A stretch of 12,043 nt of DNA from Pseudomonadota bacterium (GTDB lineage: Bacteria; Bdellovibrionota; Bacteriovoracia; Bacteriovoracales; Bacteriovoracaceae): NCBI GenBank assembly GCA_023432655.1, contig JAEYUK010000314.1, forward strand, positions 1-12,043, written 5' to 3'. Both the position numbers and the translations under genes were made by a program. How positions within the stretch are numbered: position 1 is the first letter of the stretch; each line of letters opens with the position of its first letter. The notes beneath the pieces are model-generated. The model did not search any database. It was not told the DNA's origin and saw only the letters and a list, made by a program, of their open reading frames with translations. This document shows positions 6,483 through 12,043 of this stretch, piece by piece.

Positions 6483-7849
6483 ACTTAAGTGAAGTCATTC
6501 AAAAACAGAGAGATTTTGCGTTTTCTGGTAAGGCGAAGGATCTTTCCTTCCGGAGAGAAGCTCTCACGAAATTAAGAGAACTACTTCTTAGTCATGAACA
6601 AGAACTAACTCAAGCCATTCATTTAGATTTTAAAAAATCCCCTTTTGAAACTTACATGACTGAGCTCTCACTCATTCATCATGAAATTAATCTTGCTTTA
6701 AAAAATTTAAAGCGCTGGAGTCGTCCAAAAAAGGTCTGGACCGATCTCGCCAATCTTCCGGGACGCAGTTTCATCATGCCGTGCCCTTATGGCCATGCCC
6801 TCATAATCGGTGCCTGGAACTATCCCTATCAATTAACTCTCGTGCCACTTATCTCGGCCATCGCGGCGGGGAATAACTGCGTTGTAAAACCGAGTGAGCT
6901 CTCTTTTCACACCAGTGAAATTTTAGCGAAGCTCATTAACTCTCACTTTGATCCGACCTTTTTGTATGTGGCCCAAGGTGGGCCTCAAGTCACTCAGGAA
7001 CTTCTCACTCATAAATTTGATAAAATCTTTTTCACGGGAAGTACCCATGTAGGGCAAATTGTCGCCCAAGCGGCAGCCCTACATCTCACACCTGTGACTC
7101 TGGAATTAGGCGGAAAGAGTCCGTGTATCGTCCTAAAAGATAGTGATATCAAAACTTCGGCCCAGAGAATTGCCTGGGGAAAATGCCTGAACGCAGGACA
7201 GACTTGCGTCGCTCCTGATTACCTCTTAATTGAGCGTCCACTTTACGAAACTTTTTTAAGTGAACTAAAAATTCAAATGAATAAAGTAGTGGGTCCTGAT
7301 CCTCTCAATAGCGAGAGCTACACTCGTATTATCAATCAGCGTCACTATGAACGCCTGATAAAACTCATCGATCCAGACAAAGTCTATGCCGGGGGCCTGG
7401 GCCATGCCTCTGAAAATTTCATTGAACCTACTATTTTAAAAGACATAAGTTTTAATGATGAGGTGATGAAAGAAGAAATCTTTGGTCCTATCCTTCCGGT
7501 CATTCCTTTTGACGATCTCAACCAAATCATCTCTGAAATTAAACGAAGGCCTCATCCACTGGCCCTCTACGTCTTTGGAAAAGATGAAAAGAAAATCGCT
7601 CACATTTTAGAGGAGACTACTTTCGGCGGTGGGGCCGTTAATGAAGTGGTTATGCATCTCTCTAACCCTCGTTTGCCTTTTGGTGGAGTTGGATCAAGTG
7701 GCATGGGTGCCTATCACGGAGAACATGGTTTTAAGAATTTTAGTCACTATAAAAGTATTTTGAAGAGAACCTCTTGGTTTGAACTTCCTATCAAGTACGC
7801 TCCTTATACAAGTTGGAAACAAAAAATCATTCGACTTCTTCTCGGATAA
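6479..7849 (+). CDS. ALDH3-like (fatty) aldehyde dehydrogenase
   Basis: A 456-residue NAD(P)-dependent aldehyde dehydrogenase, oxidising an aldehyde to the carboxylic acid. The length, about 40 residues shorter than tetrameric ALDHs, and the sequence style place it with class 3/fatty aldehyde dehydrogenases. Key residues are present: N114 in GAWNYP, K137 in VVKPSE, the FTGST cofactor turn (185-189), general base E209 in LELGGKSP and nucleophile C243 in NAGQTCVAPDY, plus EEIFGP at about 332-337. The C-terminus (YAPYTSWKQKIIRLLLG) is hydrophobic and basic, a position that anchors mammalian fatty aldehyde dehydrogenase. It starts with GTG inside the upstream stop (GTGA overlap), with AAAGGA 8 bases ahead. 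Coupling to the SDR16C-like enzyme implies alcohol-aldehyde-acid conversion; the natural substrate is not visible. Confidence 0.95.
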   Translation: MNLSEVIQKQRDFAFSGKAKDLSFRREALTKLRELLLSHEQELTQAIHLDFKKSPFETYMTELSLIHHEINLALKNLKRWSRPKKVWTDLANLPGRSFIMPCPYGHALIIGAWNYPYQLTLVPLISAIAAGNNCVVKPSELSFHTSEILAKLINSHFDPTFLYVAQGGPQVTQELLTHKFDKIFFTGSTHVGQIVAQAAALHLTPVTLELGGKSPCIVLKDSDIKTSAQRIAWGKCLNAGQTCVAPDYLLIERPLYETFLSELKIQMNKVVGPDPLNSESYTRIINQRHYERLIKLIDPDKVYAGGLGHASENFIEPTILKDISFNDEVMKEEIFGPILPVIPFDDLNQIISEIKRRPHPLALYVFGKDEKKIAHILEETTFGGGAVNEVVMHLSNPRLPFGGVGSSGMGAYHGEHGFKNFSHYKSILKRTSWFELPIKYAPYTSWKQKIIRLLLG

Positions 7850-7855
7850 TTTTAA

Positions 7856-7888
7856 AGTATGACTTTCTCATACTAATGCAGTTATCAT
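7856..7888 (+). promoter_or_regulatory. Inverted repeat overlapping a candidate promoter
   Basis: AGTATGA (7856-7862) and TCATACT (7868-7874) are exact reverse complements separated by 5 bases, starting 7 bases after the ALDH stop. A possible promoter overlaps them: ATGACT (7859-7864) as -35, an 18-base spacer, and TATCAT (7883-7888) as -10, each with 4-5 of 6 consensus bases. The dyad would then cover the -35 box, as an operator does. Without a T-run it is a poor terminator. Confidence 0.4.
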
Positions 7889-7913
7889 TATGGCGTTAGA
7901 TAGAGGAGTCCCT

Positions 7914-8486
7914 ATGAAGAAAGTTAAAAAGAACCTTAAAGATCTTGTTGCTGCTAATTACAGAGCACATACCCATAATGATTCACCCTACGCAAACCTG
8001 AGATATAAGTTTTCACCAAGAAAACTCGAGGAATTTATCAATGGCCTTTCAGAAAACGAAAAGGCCGAATACTTCGCCTACTGTGAATCTCCCCATGGTA
8101 AACGTGAGGTGCGAGAACACCAGGCCAAAGAAAGACAGTCCGCACGTGAAAGGGCCCTCATCCGTAAGGAGAGAATTTTTGAGGAGAGGCTATCTAAGCT
8201 CATCCTCAAAGTCGGAAAAACTAAAGAGCTCAGTCAAAGACTCGCTCAGGCAAGATCCCTCTCTTTAAACGAAATCGCCGAGTCCCTCATTATTTTCCCT
8301 GAGCACCTCCCATCCGGCCATAAGGCGCCGGCCCTGACACTGGCAAGGAAGCACTTTAAGGCGATCCTCTTAGATAAAGAGAAAGAGTACCTAACGTATG
8401 TGTGGGCCGATACTTCGATCCCGCTTGAAGTTTGTTACAGCAACACAAACCCAGTAAGTCATGGACAGGACACGCTACTGTCTTGA
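7914..8486 (+). CDS. Charged helical protein of unknown function
   Basis: Not recognised. I chose the ATG at 7914 (190 aa), which has GAGGAG at 7903-7908, 5 bases upstream. An ATG at 7890 would add eight residues without an SD. The N-terminus is Lys-rich (KKVKKNLK). Residues 33-58 hold a short FSPRKLEEFINGLSENEKAEYF helix, and 63-115 are extremely rich in Arg, Lys and Glu and probably form one or two long helices or a coiled coil. After a Pro/Gly break near 129-138 (FPEHLPSGHKAP) come another helix (LARKHFKAILLDKEKEYLTYVW) and a polar tail. There is no signal peptide or membrane segment, so it is cytoplasmic, and the charge would suit nucleic-acid or protein binding. It lies 64 bases after the ALDH gene and may have its own promoter. 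Confidence 0.8.
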   Translation: MKKVKKNLKDLVAANYRAHTHNDSPYANLRYKFSPRKLEEFINGLSENEKAEYFAYCESPHGKREVREHQAKERQSARERALIRKERIFEERLSKLILKVGKTKELSQRLAQARSLSLNEIAESLIIFPEHLPSGHKAPALTLARKHFKAILLDKEKEYLTYVWADTSIPLEVCYSNTNPVSHGQDTLLS

Positions 8487-8511
8487 TGGAGCTGTATAGT
8501 TTCTAGACAGT
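8477..8511 (+). repeat. Inverted repeat spanning a stop codon
   Basis: ACTGTCT (8477-8483) and AGACAGT (8505-8511) are exact reverse complements with a 21-base loop that contains the TGA of the upstream gene. No T-run follows. It may be a weak transcript-end hairpin or chance. Confidence 0.3.
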
Positions 8512-8542
8512 CACTGATAATATATTCCAAAAGGAACTAAAG

Positions 8543-8558
8543 AGCCTTCCAGAAGGCT
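8543..8558 (+). repeat. Small GC-rich hairpin before the repeat-protein gene
   Basis: AGCCTT (8543-8548) and AAGGCT (8553-8558) pair around a 4-base loop, 3 bases before an in-frame ATG at 8562. The GAAGG that could serve as SD for that ATG lies mostly in the second arm and would be hidden. This favours the downstream ATG at 8583. There is no T-run. Confidence 0.45.
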
Positions 8559-8582
8559 AAAATGACTCCACTAGGGAGTTAT

Positions 8583-9086
8583 ATGCATCTTCTTCTGACC
8601 ATTCTGTGCTTCACCTTTTTGACGTCACTCTCCTATGGTAAAGACTGTGATGTGAGACCCGTCAAACAAGGAGGGCTTGCAGTCTTTAAAGGGCAGAAGA
8701 TGTTAACTTCGCCTCAATATACTATCCCTGAACTCGCCTACGAAGACTTCGAAGACCTCATTAAGGCCGGAGACTGTCCGGACTTTAAACCTAAGACTTG
8801 CGAAATTATCCCATTCGGTACCGAGGGACTTTTTGTCATAAGAGATGGAGTGCGAGTTTCTGATGCCTGGGACAATATGCCGGAATTTGCTTATCACTCA
8901 CTCGTCCGGTTAGTTGATATTGGTTATTGTTCGGTCCCTAAACCTCGTGAATGCAAGATTACAGCTTTGAAGAATAAAAAGTATGCCGTCTATAGTGGAG
9001 GGAGAAGAATATCTCAACTTTGGGATTATACGGTTCATGTGAAAATGTCACTCAAGCGTTTTAGGGAGTATGGGTATTGCCGATAG
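8583..9086 (+). CDS. Exported protein with three Cys-bracketed 51-residue repeats
   Basis: I recognise no known family. I chose the ATG at 8583 (167 aa), with AGGGAG at 8573-8578 upstream, because it begins a compact signal peptide (HLLLTILCFTFLTSLS, cleavage near SYG-KD). An ATG at 8562 would add seven residues. The mature protein is three tandem copies of one unit. Numbering from 8562, cysteines fall at 29, 72, 80, 123, 131 and 173, a 43/8/43/8/42 spacing and thus a 51-residue period. Each unit starts and ends with Cys and shares an [AF]-V-x-x-G-x-[RK] strand, a hydrophobic helix in its second half and, in units 2 and 3, the ending GYC. Disulfides bracketing each unit are likely, so the protein should live in the periplasm or outside. 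It converges on the TRL-like lipoprotein gene. Its role is unknown. Confidence 0.85.
   Translation: MHLLLTILCFTFLTSLSYGKDCDVRPVKQGGLAVFKGQKMLTSPQYTIPELAYEDFEDLIKAGDCPDFKPKTCEIIPFGTEGLFVIRDGVRVSDAWDNMPEFAYHSLVRLVDIGYCSVPKPRECKITALKNKKYAVYSGGRRISQLWDYTVHVKMSLKRFREYGYCR
8646..9083 (+). repeat. Three diverged tandem coding repeats of about 153 bases
   Basis: Units begin at the cysteine codons 8646, 8799 and 8952, a constant 153-base period, and the last ends at 9080-9083. DNA identity between units is low, so the repeat is visible mainly at protein level (Cys spacing, G-x-[RK] strand, GYC). This implies an old internal duplication retained by selection. Confidence 0.8.
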
Positions 9087-9109
9087 GGCGTATCTCAAAG
9101 ACACGCCCT
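9085..9109 (+). terminator. Hairpin between convergent genes
   Basis: AGGGCGT (9085-9091) and ACGCCCT (9103-9109) form a 7-bp GC-rich stem with an 11-base loop, overlapping the TAG of the repeat-protein gene and ending 14 bases before the 3' end of the minus-strand lipoprotein gene. Its position suits a shared two-way transcript end. No T-run follows on either strand, so intrinsic termination is uncertain. Confidence 0.5.
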
Positions 9110-9123
9110 GGAAATTGAAGTGA

Positions 9124-9396
9124 TTACTTGTTTCCGTGAACAACAGTGCAAAAAGAGTTATAGATAAGAGATACAAAAGTCTCTCTGTCTACCGTGCTAA
9201 TTTCTGAAATTTCGCCATTTTTTGCTGCTTCATAAATCGACTCATTGTTAGATAATGGAATGATAAAGAGAATGTTACGGCTACAGGCTTCCCCTTTTAT
9301 TTCGCCAACCTTATTACTTGTAGCTGTGATAGGACGATGGCTTGAGCAACTGGCAACAAACAGTGACAACGACAGAACGAGAGTAGTAACTTTCAT
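9124..9396 (-). CDS. TRL-like small lipoprotein
   Basis: A 90-residue lipoprotein. The signal sequence MKVTTLVLSLSLFVAS ends in the lipobox VASC with C17, so it should be lipidated and held in the inner or outer membrane. The mature part resembles the TRL-like family: a GEIKGEAC segment, a short hydrophobic strand (ILFIIPL), a SIYEAAKNGEISEISTVD block and a C-terminal strand ending in TVVHGNK. The family typically has GDxSIxxAxxxxxIxxIxxVD; here NNES replaces GD before SI. Function in the family is unknown. An AAAGGA 6 bases ahead of the ATG serves as SD. It lies 27 bases downstream of the membrane protein gene and is probably cotranscribed with it. Two Cys (38 and 83) could form a disulfide. 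Confidence 0.8.
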   Translation of the reverse strand: MKVTTLVLSLSLFVASCSSHRPITATSNKVGEIKGEACSRNILFIIPLSNNESIYEAAKNGEISEISTVDRETFVSLIYNSFCTVVHGNK

Positions 9397-9423
9397 AGGA
9401 CATCCTTTTTTTCTAAAATAGCT

Positions 9424-10110
9424 TTATTTATTCAATTGAGTTATACCAATTTCAAAGGCTTCACTCACAACCTTCTTACTTAGGTCAAAAGTCTTATAAA
9501 AACTCCTACCGTTTTCTGAATACAAAAATAAAACTTCATCGCTATTAACGAGTTCTACACCAATTTCACGATCGATATTGGAAACAATGGTTGTGTTGGA
9601 AAAGTTTTGAAAATCAAAAAACTGGATAGTCCTTTGATCTTTAGAGTCGAGACTTCCATCGCCGTTAGAATCTTTCTCGAGAATTTCAAAAGCTATTCCT
9701 CGGCCAATTTTTTTGTCAGTTAATATTAGGTTATTATTCGTCTCCCAAAACCAGCTATTTTGTTTGGTCTTAGTATTTACCAATAAATAATTTCTAAGAT
9801 TTGATGAATAATAATAACCGCCTGATTTCAAGTTTACGACAGATTGACCTTCAGGATTATCATCAGAAGATAGCGGAATAAGAATTAAATCTGTACCTTC
9901 CATTTTCTGCGGTTGACCGAGTCGCAAGTGTTCTGTTTTTTTGACCTTATCATTCAAATTTATAAGATCTGGAGCTGGCTTTTGATTAGTTTGAAACATT
10001 GTAAAGGCACTAAAAATCATTACCCCTAAGCCTACGACGGCCAGAAGGAGGATGAGAATGCCATTAAACCGCCAAATGAGAATGTCGTATTTATTAAAAA
10101 TTTGGTCCAT
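9424..10110 (-). CDS. Single-pass membrane protein with EF-hand-like Ca loop
   Basis: Not a family I can name. The frame is open to an ATG at 10333-10335, but that would overlap the 3' end of the peptidase gene by 149 bases. I chose the ATG at 10108-10110 (228 aa), preceded by AAGGA and giving MDQIFNKYDILIWRF followed by a membrane helix (about residues 16-39). A short N-terminus inside and a C-terminal domain of about 185 residues in the periplasm are likely. That domain is rich in strands and holds DSNGDGSLDSKD (residues 147-158), a full match to the DxNxDGxLxxxD calcium loop of EF-hands and dockerins. Only one loop is present. The gene is visibly more AT-rich than its surroundings. A candidate promoter lies just upstream. 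Confidence 0.8.
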   Translation of the reverse strand: MDQIFNKYDILIWRFNGILILLLAVVGLGVMIFSAFTMFQTNQKPAPDLINLNDKVKKTEHLRLGQPQKMEGTDLILIPLSSDDNPEGQSVVNLKSGGYYYSSNLRNYLLVNTKTKQNSWFWETNNNLILTDKKIGRGIAFEILEKDSNGDGSLDSKDQRTIQFFDFQNFSNTTIVSNIDREIGVELVNSDEVLFLYSENGRSFYKTFDLSKKVVSEAFEIGITQLNK

Positions 10111-10141
10111 AGATCCTTCGATGTTAAAAAATTTCTTTTCT

Positions 10142-10170
10142 ATATTAAAGCTAATTAAAATAAAGGCCAA
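10142..10170 (-). promoter_or_regulatory. Candidate promoter of the membrane-protein gene
   Basis: Read on the minus strand, TTGGCC (10165-10170) is followed after exactly 17 bases by TAATAT (10142-10147); each has 4 of 6 consensus bases. It sits between the peptidase stop and the ATG at 10110 and would give a leader of roughly 25 bases. This supports the short start for the membrane protein. Confidence 0.4.
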
Positions 10171-10186
10171 CTTAAGATATGAAATA

Positions 10187-11368
10187 TTATTTCGCTGAAC
10201 AAGACTTTGGGATAGGAATACATTCCATGGCCTGTTGAATGGAGGGCTGAACAAGATATATTTCTTCTGCCCTGAACTCATCAGTACTGTGAGCAAAGTG
10301 AGCACTTCCTTTAGATTTTCTACCTGTTCCCTCACTGATCATTTTCTTACCATTGCTATTTTTAGGACGGCAGGTGGAAGGGATGTTTGCAAATAAAAAG
10401 GCCTGCCTTTCTAACTCACTAGAGAAGGGATTCATTTCCAGATATTTACCAACAATCTTAGCGGACCATATATCGGCCGTATCCTCACCGATCGTTGAGC
10501 GAGAAAAGGAACAGTCGCTATTATCTGGAACATTAAAATCTTGCGCATTCTTACCTTTTAAAACTTCGAGGCAAGAAAACTGACTCAATAACGGATAATC
10601 TGCAGGGGGTTGTCCTGCTAATTTTAGACTAATGTGACCGGCCTCCAATGCCATTTGAATTCTCTCAGGGCCCGCATCAAATCGCTCTTGCCTTGGTGAA
10701 TTGGCCATATATTGAGAAGGACCATTTAAAAATGGGAACTCTTCTGAGGCACTAAATGCAGAATGATTCTTGTCATACATATGATGCATCATATGGCAGT
10801 GATCGATGGCATGGGCCAGTTCATGCGAAAATAATCTTACTAGGTTTGTTTTTGGAAGTTTGAGATACCCTGGACAGATGTCTATACTGTGGCTTGATCC
10901 CTCGTATGTTCCATTGGGACGAGAGCTATTACATTCAGATAGGCCCTTAAATTCCACAGTTCTAATTCTTTCATACATATTTCTTTCATAGGAAGACAGC
11001 TGTGAGATGTCTTTACCTTTAGCGATCTCATCGAGCATCATCTCTTTTACTTCTTGGAAAGTAGCTACTCCATAATTTCTCTCAGACTCTGTAATTTGAT
11101 TTTCTCTAATCGGACTACCTCTTAGCGTGAGATTAGGGATATGCTTCCCTCCCCCAATATCAATAAACTCATCGTTGGAGCTCTCAAAGAGTTCACAGTT
11201 TACTAGATCTTTAACCTGGCACGATTTCAAAGGTGTTCTGATGACTCTGTCGACGGCCGTCTGCAGATGATTAACGAACGGAGACACCTGGTCATCATTA
11301 AGTGAGCAATCTGTGCTGGCAGAAGCAAGATTAAAGCTAAATAATAGAATCAACGACAAGGCTCTCAT
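10187..11368 (-). CDS. Exported compact M13-like zinc metallopeptidase
   Basis: A 393-residue secreted gluzincin. The N-terminus is a Sec signal peptide (MRALSLILLFSFNLASA, cleavage near ASA-ST). The zinc site is HELAH (H182, E183, H186), with third ligand E295 in GEDTAD, where D299 is at the +4 position as in neprilysin-type GENIAD. The C-terminus has H360 and R366 in HSTDEFR and C383 17 residues later, matching the order and spacing of the HxPxxFR...C end of M13 peptidases. It is much shorter than typical M13 enzymes (about 650-750 aa), lacking most of the capping N-terminal domain, and has extra sequence between HELAH and GEDTAD. Ten or more cysteines suggest disulfides and a periplasmic or outside location. 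No clear SD precedes the ATG. It is likely an active peptidase; substrate unknown. Confidence 0.87.
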   Translation of the reverse strand: MRALSLILLFSFNLASASTDCSLNDDQVSPFVNHLQTAVDRVIRTPLKSCQVKDLVNCELFESSNDEFIDIGGGKHIPNLTLRGSPIRENQITESERNYGVATFQEVKEMMLDEIAKGKDISQLSSYERNMYERIRTVEFKGLSECNSSRPNGTYEGSSHSIDICPGYLKLPKTNLVRLFSHELAHAIDHCHMMHHMYDKNHSAFSASEEFPFLNGPSQYMANSPRQERFDAGPERIQMALEAGHISLKLAGQPPADYPLLSQFSCLEVLKGKNAQDFNVPDNSDCSFSRSTIGEDTADIWSAKIVGKYLEMNPFSSELERQAFLFANIPSTCRPKNSNGKKMISEGTGRKSKGSAHFAHSTDEFRAEEIYLVQPSIQQAMECIPIPKSCSAK

Positions 11369-11501
11369 TATGATTGCTTATCGGATATTCTAACTTGATT
11401 ATTAAGCTGTGATTATTGATGCAATTGACTTAAAGAAGTAAGCGTAAGTACTCAAATATCCAATACTAACAGACAATTATGCCAGAGTCAGGAAAGGATC
11501 C
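11369..11501. promoter_or_regulatory. Divergent intergenic region, peptidase versus mutM
   Basis: This 133-base AT-rich gap must hold the start signals of both divergent genes. On the minus strand TAGAAT (11387-11392) is a 5-of-6 -10 candidate about 19 bases before the peptidase ATG, without a convincing -35. On the plus strand TTGACT (11425-11430) is a good -35 candidate for mutM, but no good -10 lies 16-18 bases after it. For mutM, AGGA at 11490-11493 is a well-spaced SD. Confidence 0.4.
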
Positions 11502-12043
11502 ATGCCCGAACTACCCGAAGTCGAAACCATAAAATCCCAACTCTCCCACTATCTCCCCTTTAAGATAGTCTCCCTCTCATCAACCCCACAATTAAAGCAA
11601 AACATCCTCCATACAAATTTAGATCTCATTGGCAAAACCCTGATCGAGATTAAACGTAAAGGAAAGATGCTGGACTTTATTTTCGATGATGGCTCTCACC
11701 TCCTAAGCCACCTCGGCATGACCGGTACCTGGCTTATTGGTGAAGAGATTAAATCTGGGAAACACACACATCTAACTCTCAAAGGAAAGAAACATACCCT
11801 CGCCTACGATGACCCACGTCGCTTTGGACATATGTATTATTATTCGGCGGAAGAGGCGGCGAAGAAACTCGCTGAACTCGGAATGGATCTTGCTGACCCT
11901 GATTTTAACTTAGAGTACTTAACCCAAGCGATTAAGAGCTACCCAGAGAGAGCGCTTAAAGTGACTCTTCTCGATCAAAAACTGTTCGCAGGTTCGGGTA
12001 ATTATATTGCTAATGAAATTTGTGCCCGCGCAGGGATTAGACC
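11502..12043 (+). CDS. mutM: Formamidopyrimidine-DNA glycosylase, N-terminal part
   Basis: The first 180 residues of Fpg/MutM, cut by the window edge; the full protein should be about 270 residues. The enzyme excises 8-oxoguanine and formamidopyrimidines and nicks the resulting abasic site. After Met removal, MPELPEVET gives the catalytic Pro (P2) and Glu (E3). K55 in KRKGKML matches the conserved Lys near residue 57 of the E. coli enzyme. HLGMTG (70-75), DPRRFG (104-109) and the helix-two-turn-helix segment LLDQKLFAGSGNYIANEI (156-173) follow. GSGNYIANE differs from the commoner GIGNIYADE but keeps the GxGN core. The C-terminal zinc finger lies beyond the window, so Fpg versus Nei cannot be closed by that region, though the N-terminus and DPRRFG favour Fpg. 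The gene is divergent from the peptidase. Confidence 0.93.
   Translation, partial: MPELPEVETIKSQLSHYLPFKIVSLSSTPQLKQNILHTNLDLIGKTLIEIKRKGKMLDFIFDDGSHLLSHLGMTGTWLIGEEIKSGKHTHLTLKGKKHTLAYDDPRRFGHMYYYSAEEAAKKLAELGMDLADPDFNLEYLTQAIKSYPERALKVTLLDQKLFAGSGNYIANEICARAGIR

Noticed and set aside
8041..8268. Alternative + frame inside the charged protein gene
   Set aside because: It lies entirely within the gene at 7914, which has a strong SD; the translation is Ser/Lys/Arg low-complexity.
10111..10335. Upstream extension of the membrane-protein frame to an ATG at 10335 (303 aa)
   Set aside because: It would overlap the conserved M13-like C-terminus of the peptidase, has no suitable SD, and would place 75 odd residues before a normal N-terminal membrane anchor.
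10353..10991. Plus-strand open frames opposite the peptidase gene
   Set aside because: They are antisense to a protein with a signal peptide and a full zinc site, and have no SD or recognisable content.
1..12043. tRNA, rRNA, CRISPR array, insertion sequence, prophage or toxin-antitoxin pair
   Set aside because: I found no direct repeats with regular spacers, no transposase or integrase motifs, no terminal inverted repeats with target duplications, and no tRNA-like cloverleaf. Gene-free gaps are all under about 135 bases.

Overview
The window looks like an ordinary stretch of a Gram-negative bacterial chromosome of moderate, slightly AT-rich composition. Purine-rich Shine-Dalgarno (SD) sites precede most genes, there are several Sec signal peptides and one lipobox, and there is no phage, IS, CRISPR or RNA gene. 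The protein mix (soluble GAF histidine kinase, patatin, many small exported proteins of unknown function) gives me the impression of Bdellovibrionota/Bacteriovoracales or a related delta-proteobacterial lineage. That is an inference, not a proven assignment.

Left part (1-3947, all +): the tail of a probable membrane protein, an orphan cytoplasmic GAF histidine kinase, then a tightly packed cluster of cupin, class I methyltransferase, short-chain dehydrogenase and DUF188/YaiI protein (gaps of 2, -4 and 12 bases). A DUF3606-type small protein follows. It has an extended -10 promoter placed so that transcription should begin at or next to its ATG, so the mRNA may be leaderless.

Middle part (4044-7849, all +): an exported protein of unknown function lies 8 bases before a patatin-like phospholipase. 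Next comes a lipid-type oxidation pair, an SDR16C/RDH10-like alcohol dehydrogenase (TTG start) overlapping by 4 bases an ALDH3-like aldehyde dehydrogenase (GTG start). The pair probably oxidises a hydrophobic primary alcohol through the aldehyde to the carboxylic acid. A link to lipids released by the patatin is possible but not shown.

Right part (7914-11368): a highly charged unknown protein (+), an exported protein made of three 51-residue cysteine-bracketed repeats (+), and then, convergent across a GC-rich hairpin, three minus-strand envelope genes. These are an exported compact M13-like zinc peptidase, an AT-rich single-pass membrane protein with an EF-hand/dockerin-like calcium loop, and a TRL-like lipoprotein. 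The window ends inside mutM/fpg (+), divergent from the peptidase.

I see no large undescribed system. The best leads are the 51-residue repeat protein, the compact M13-like peptidase, the apparently leaderless DUF3606 gene, and the cupin with two competing starts that would give different cell locations.
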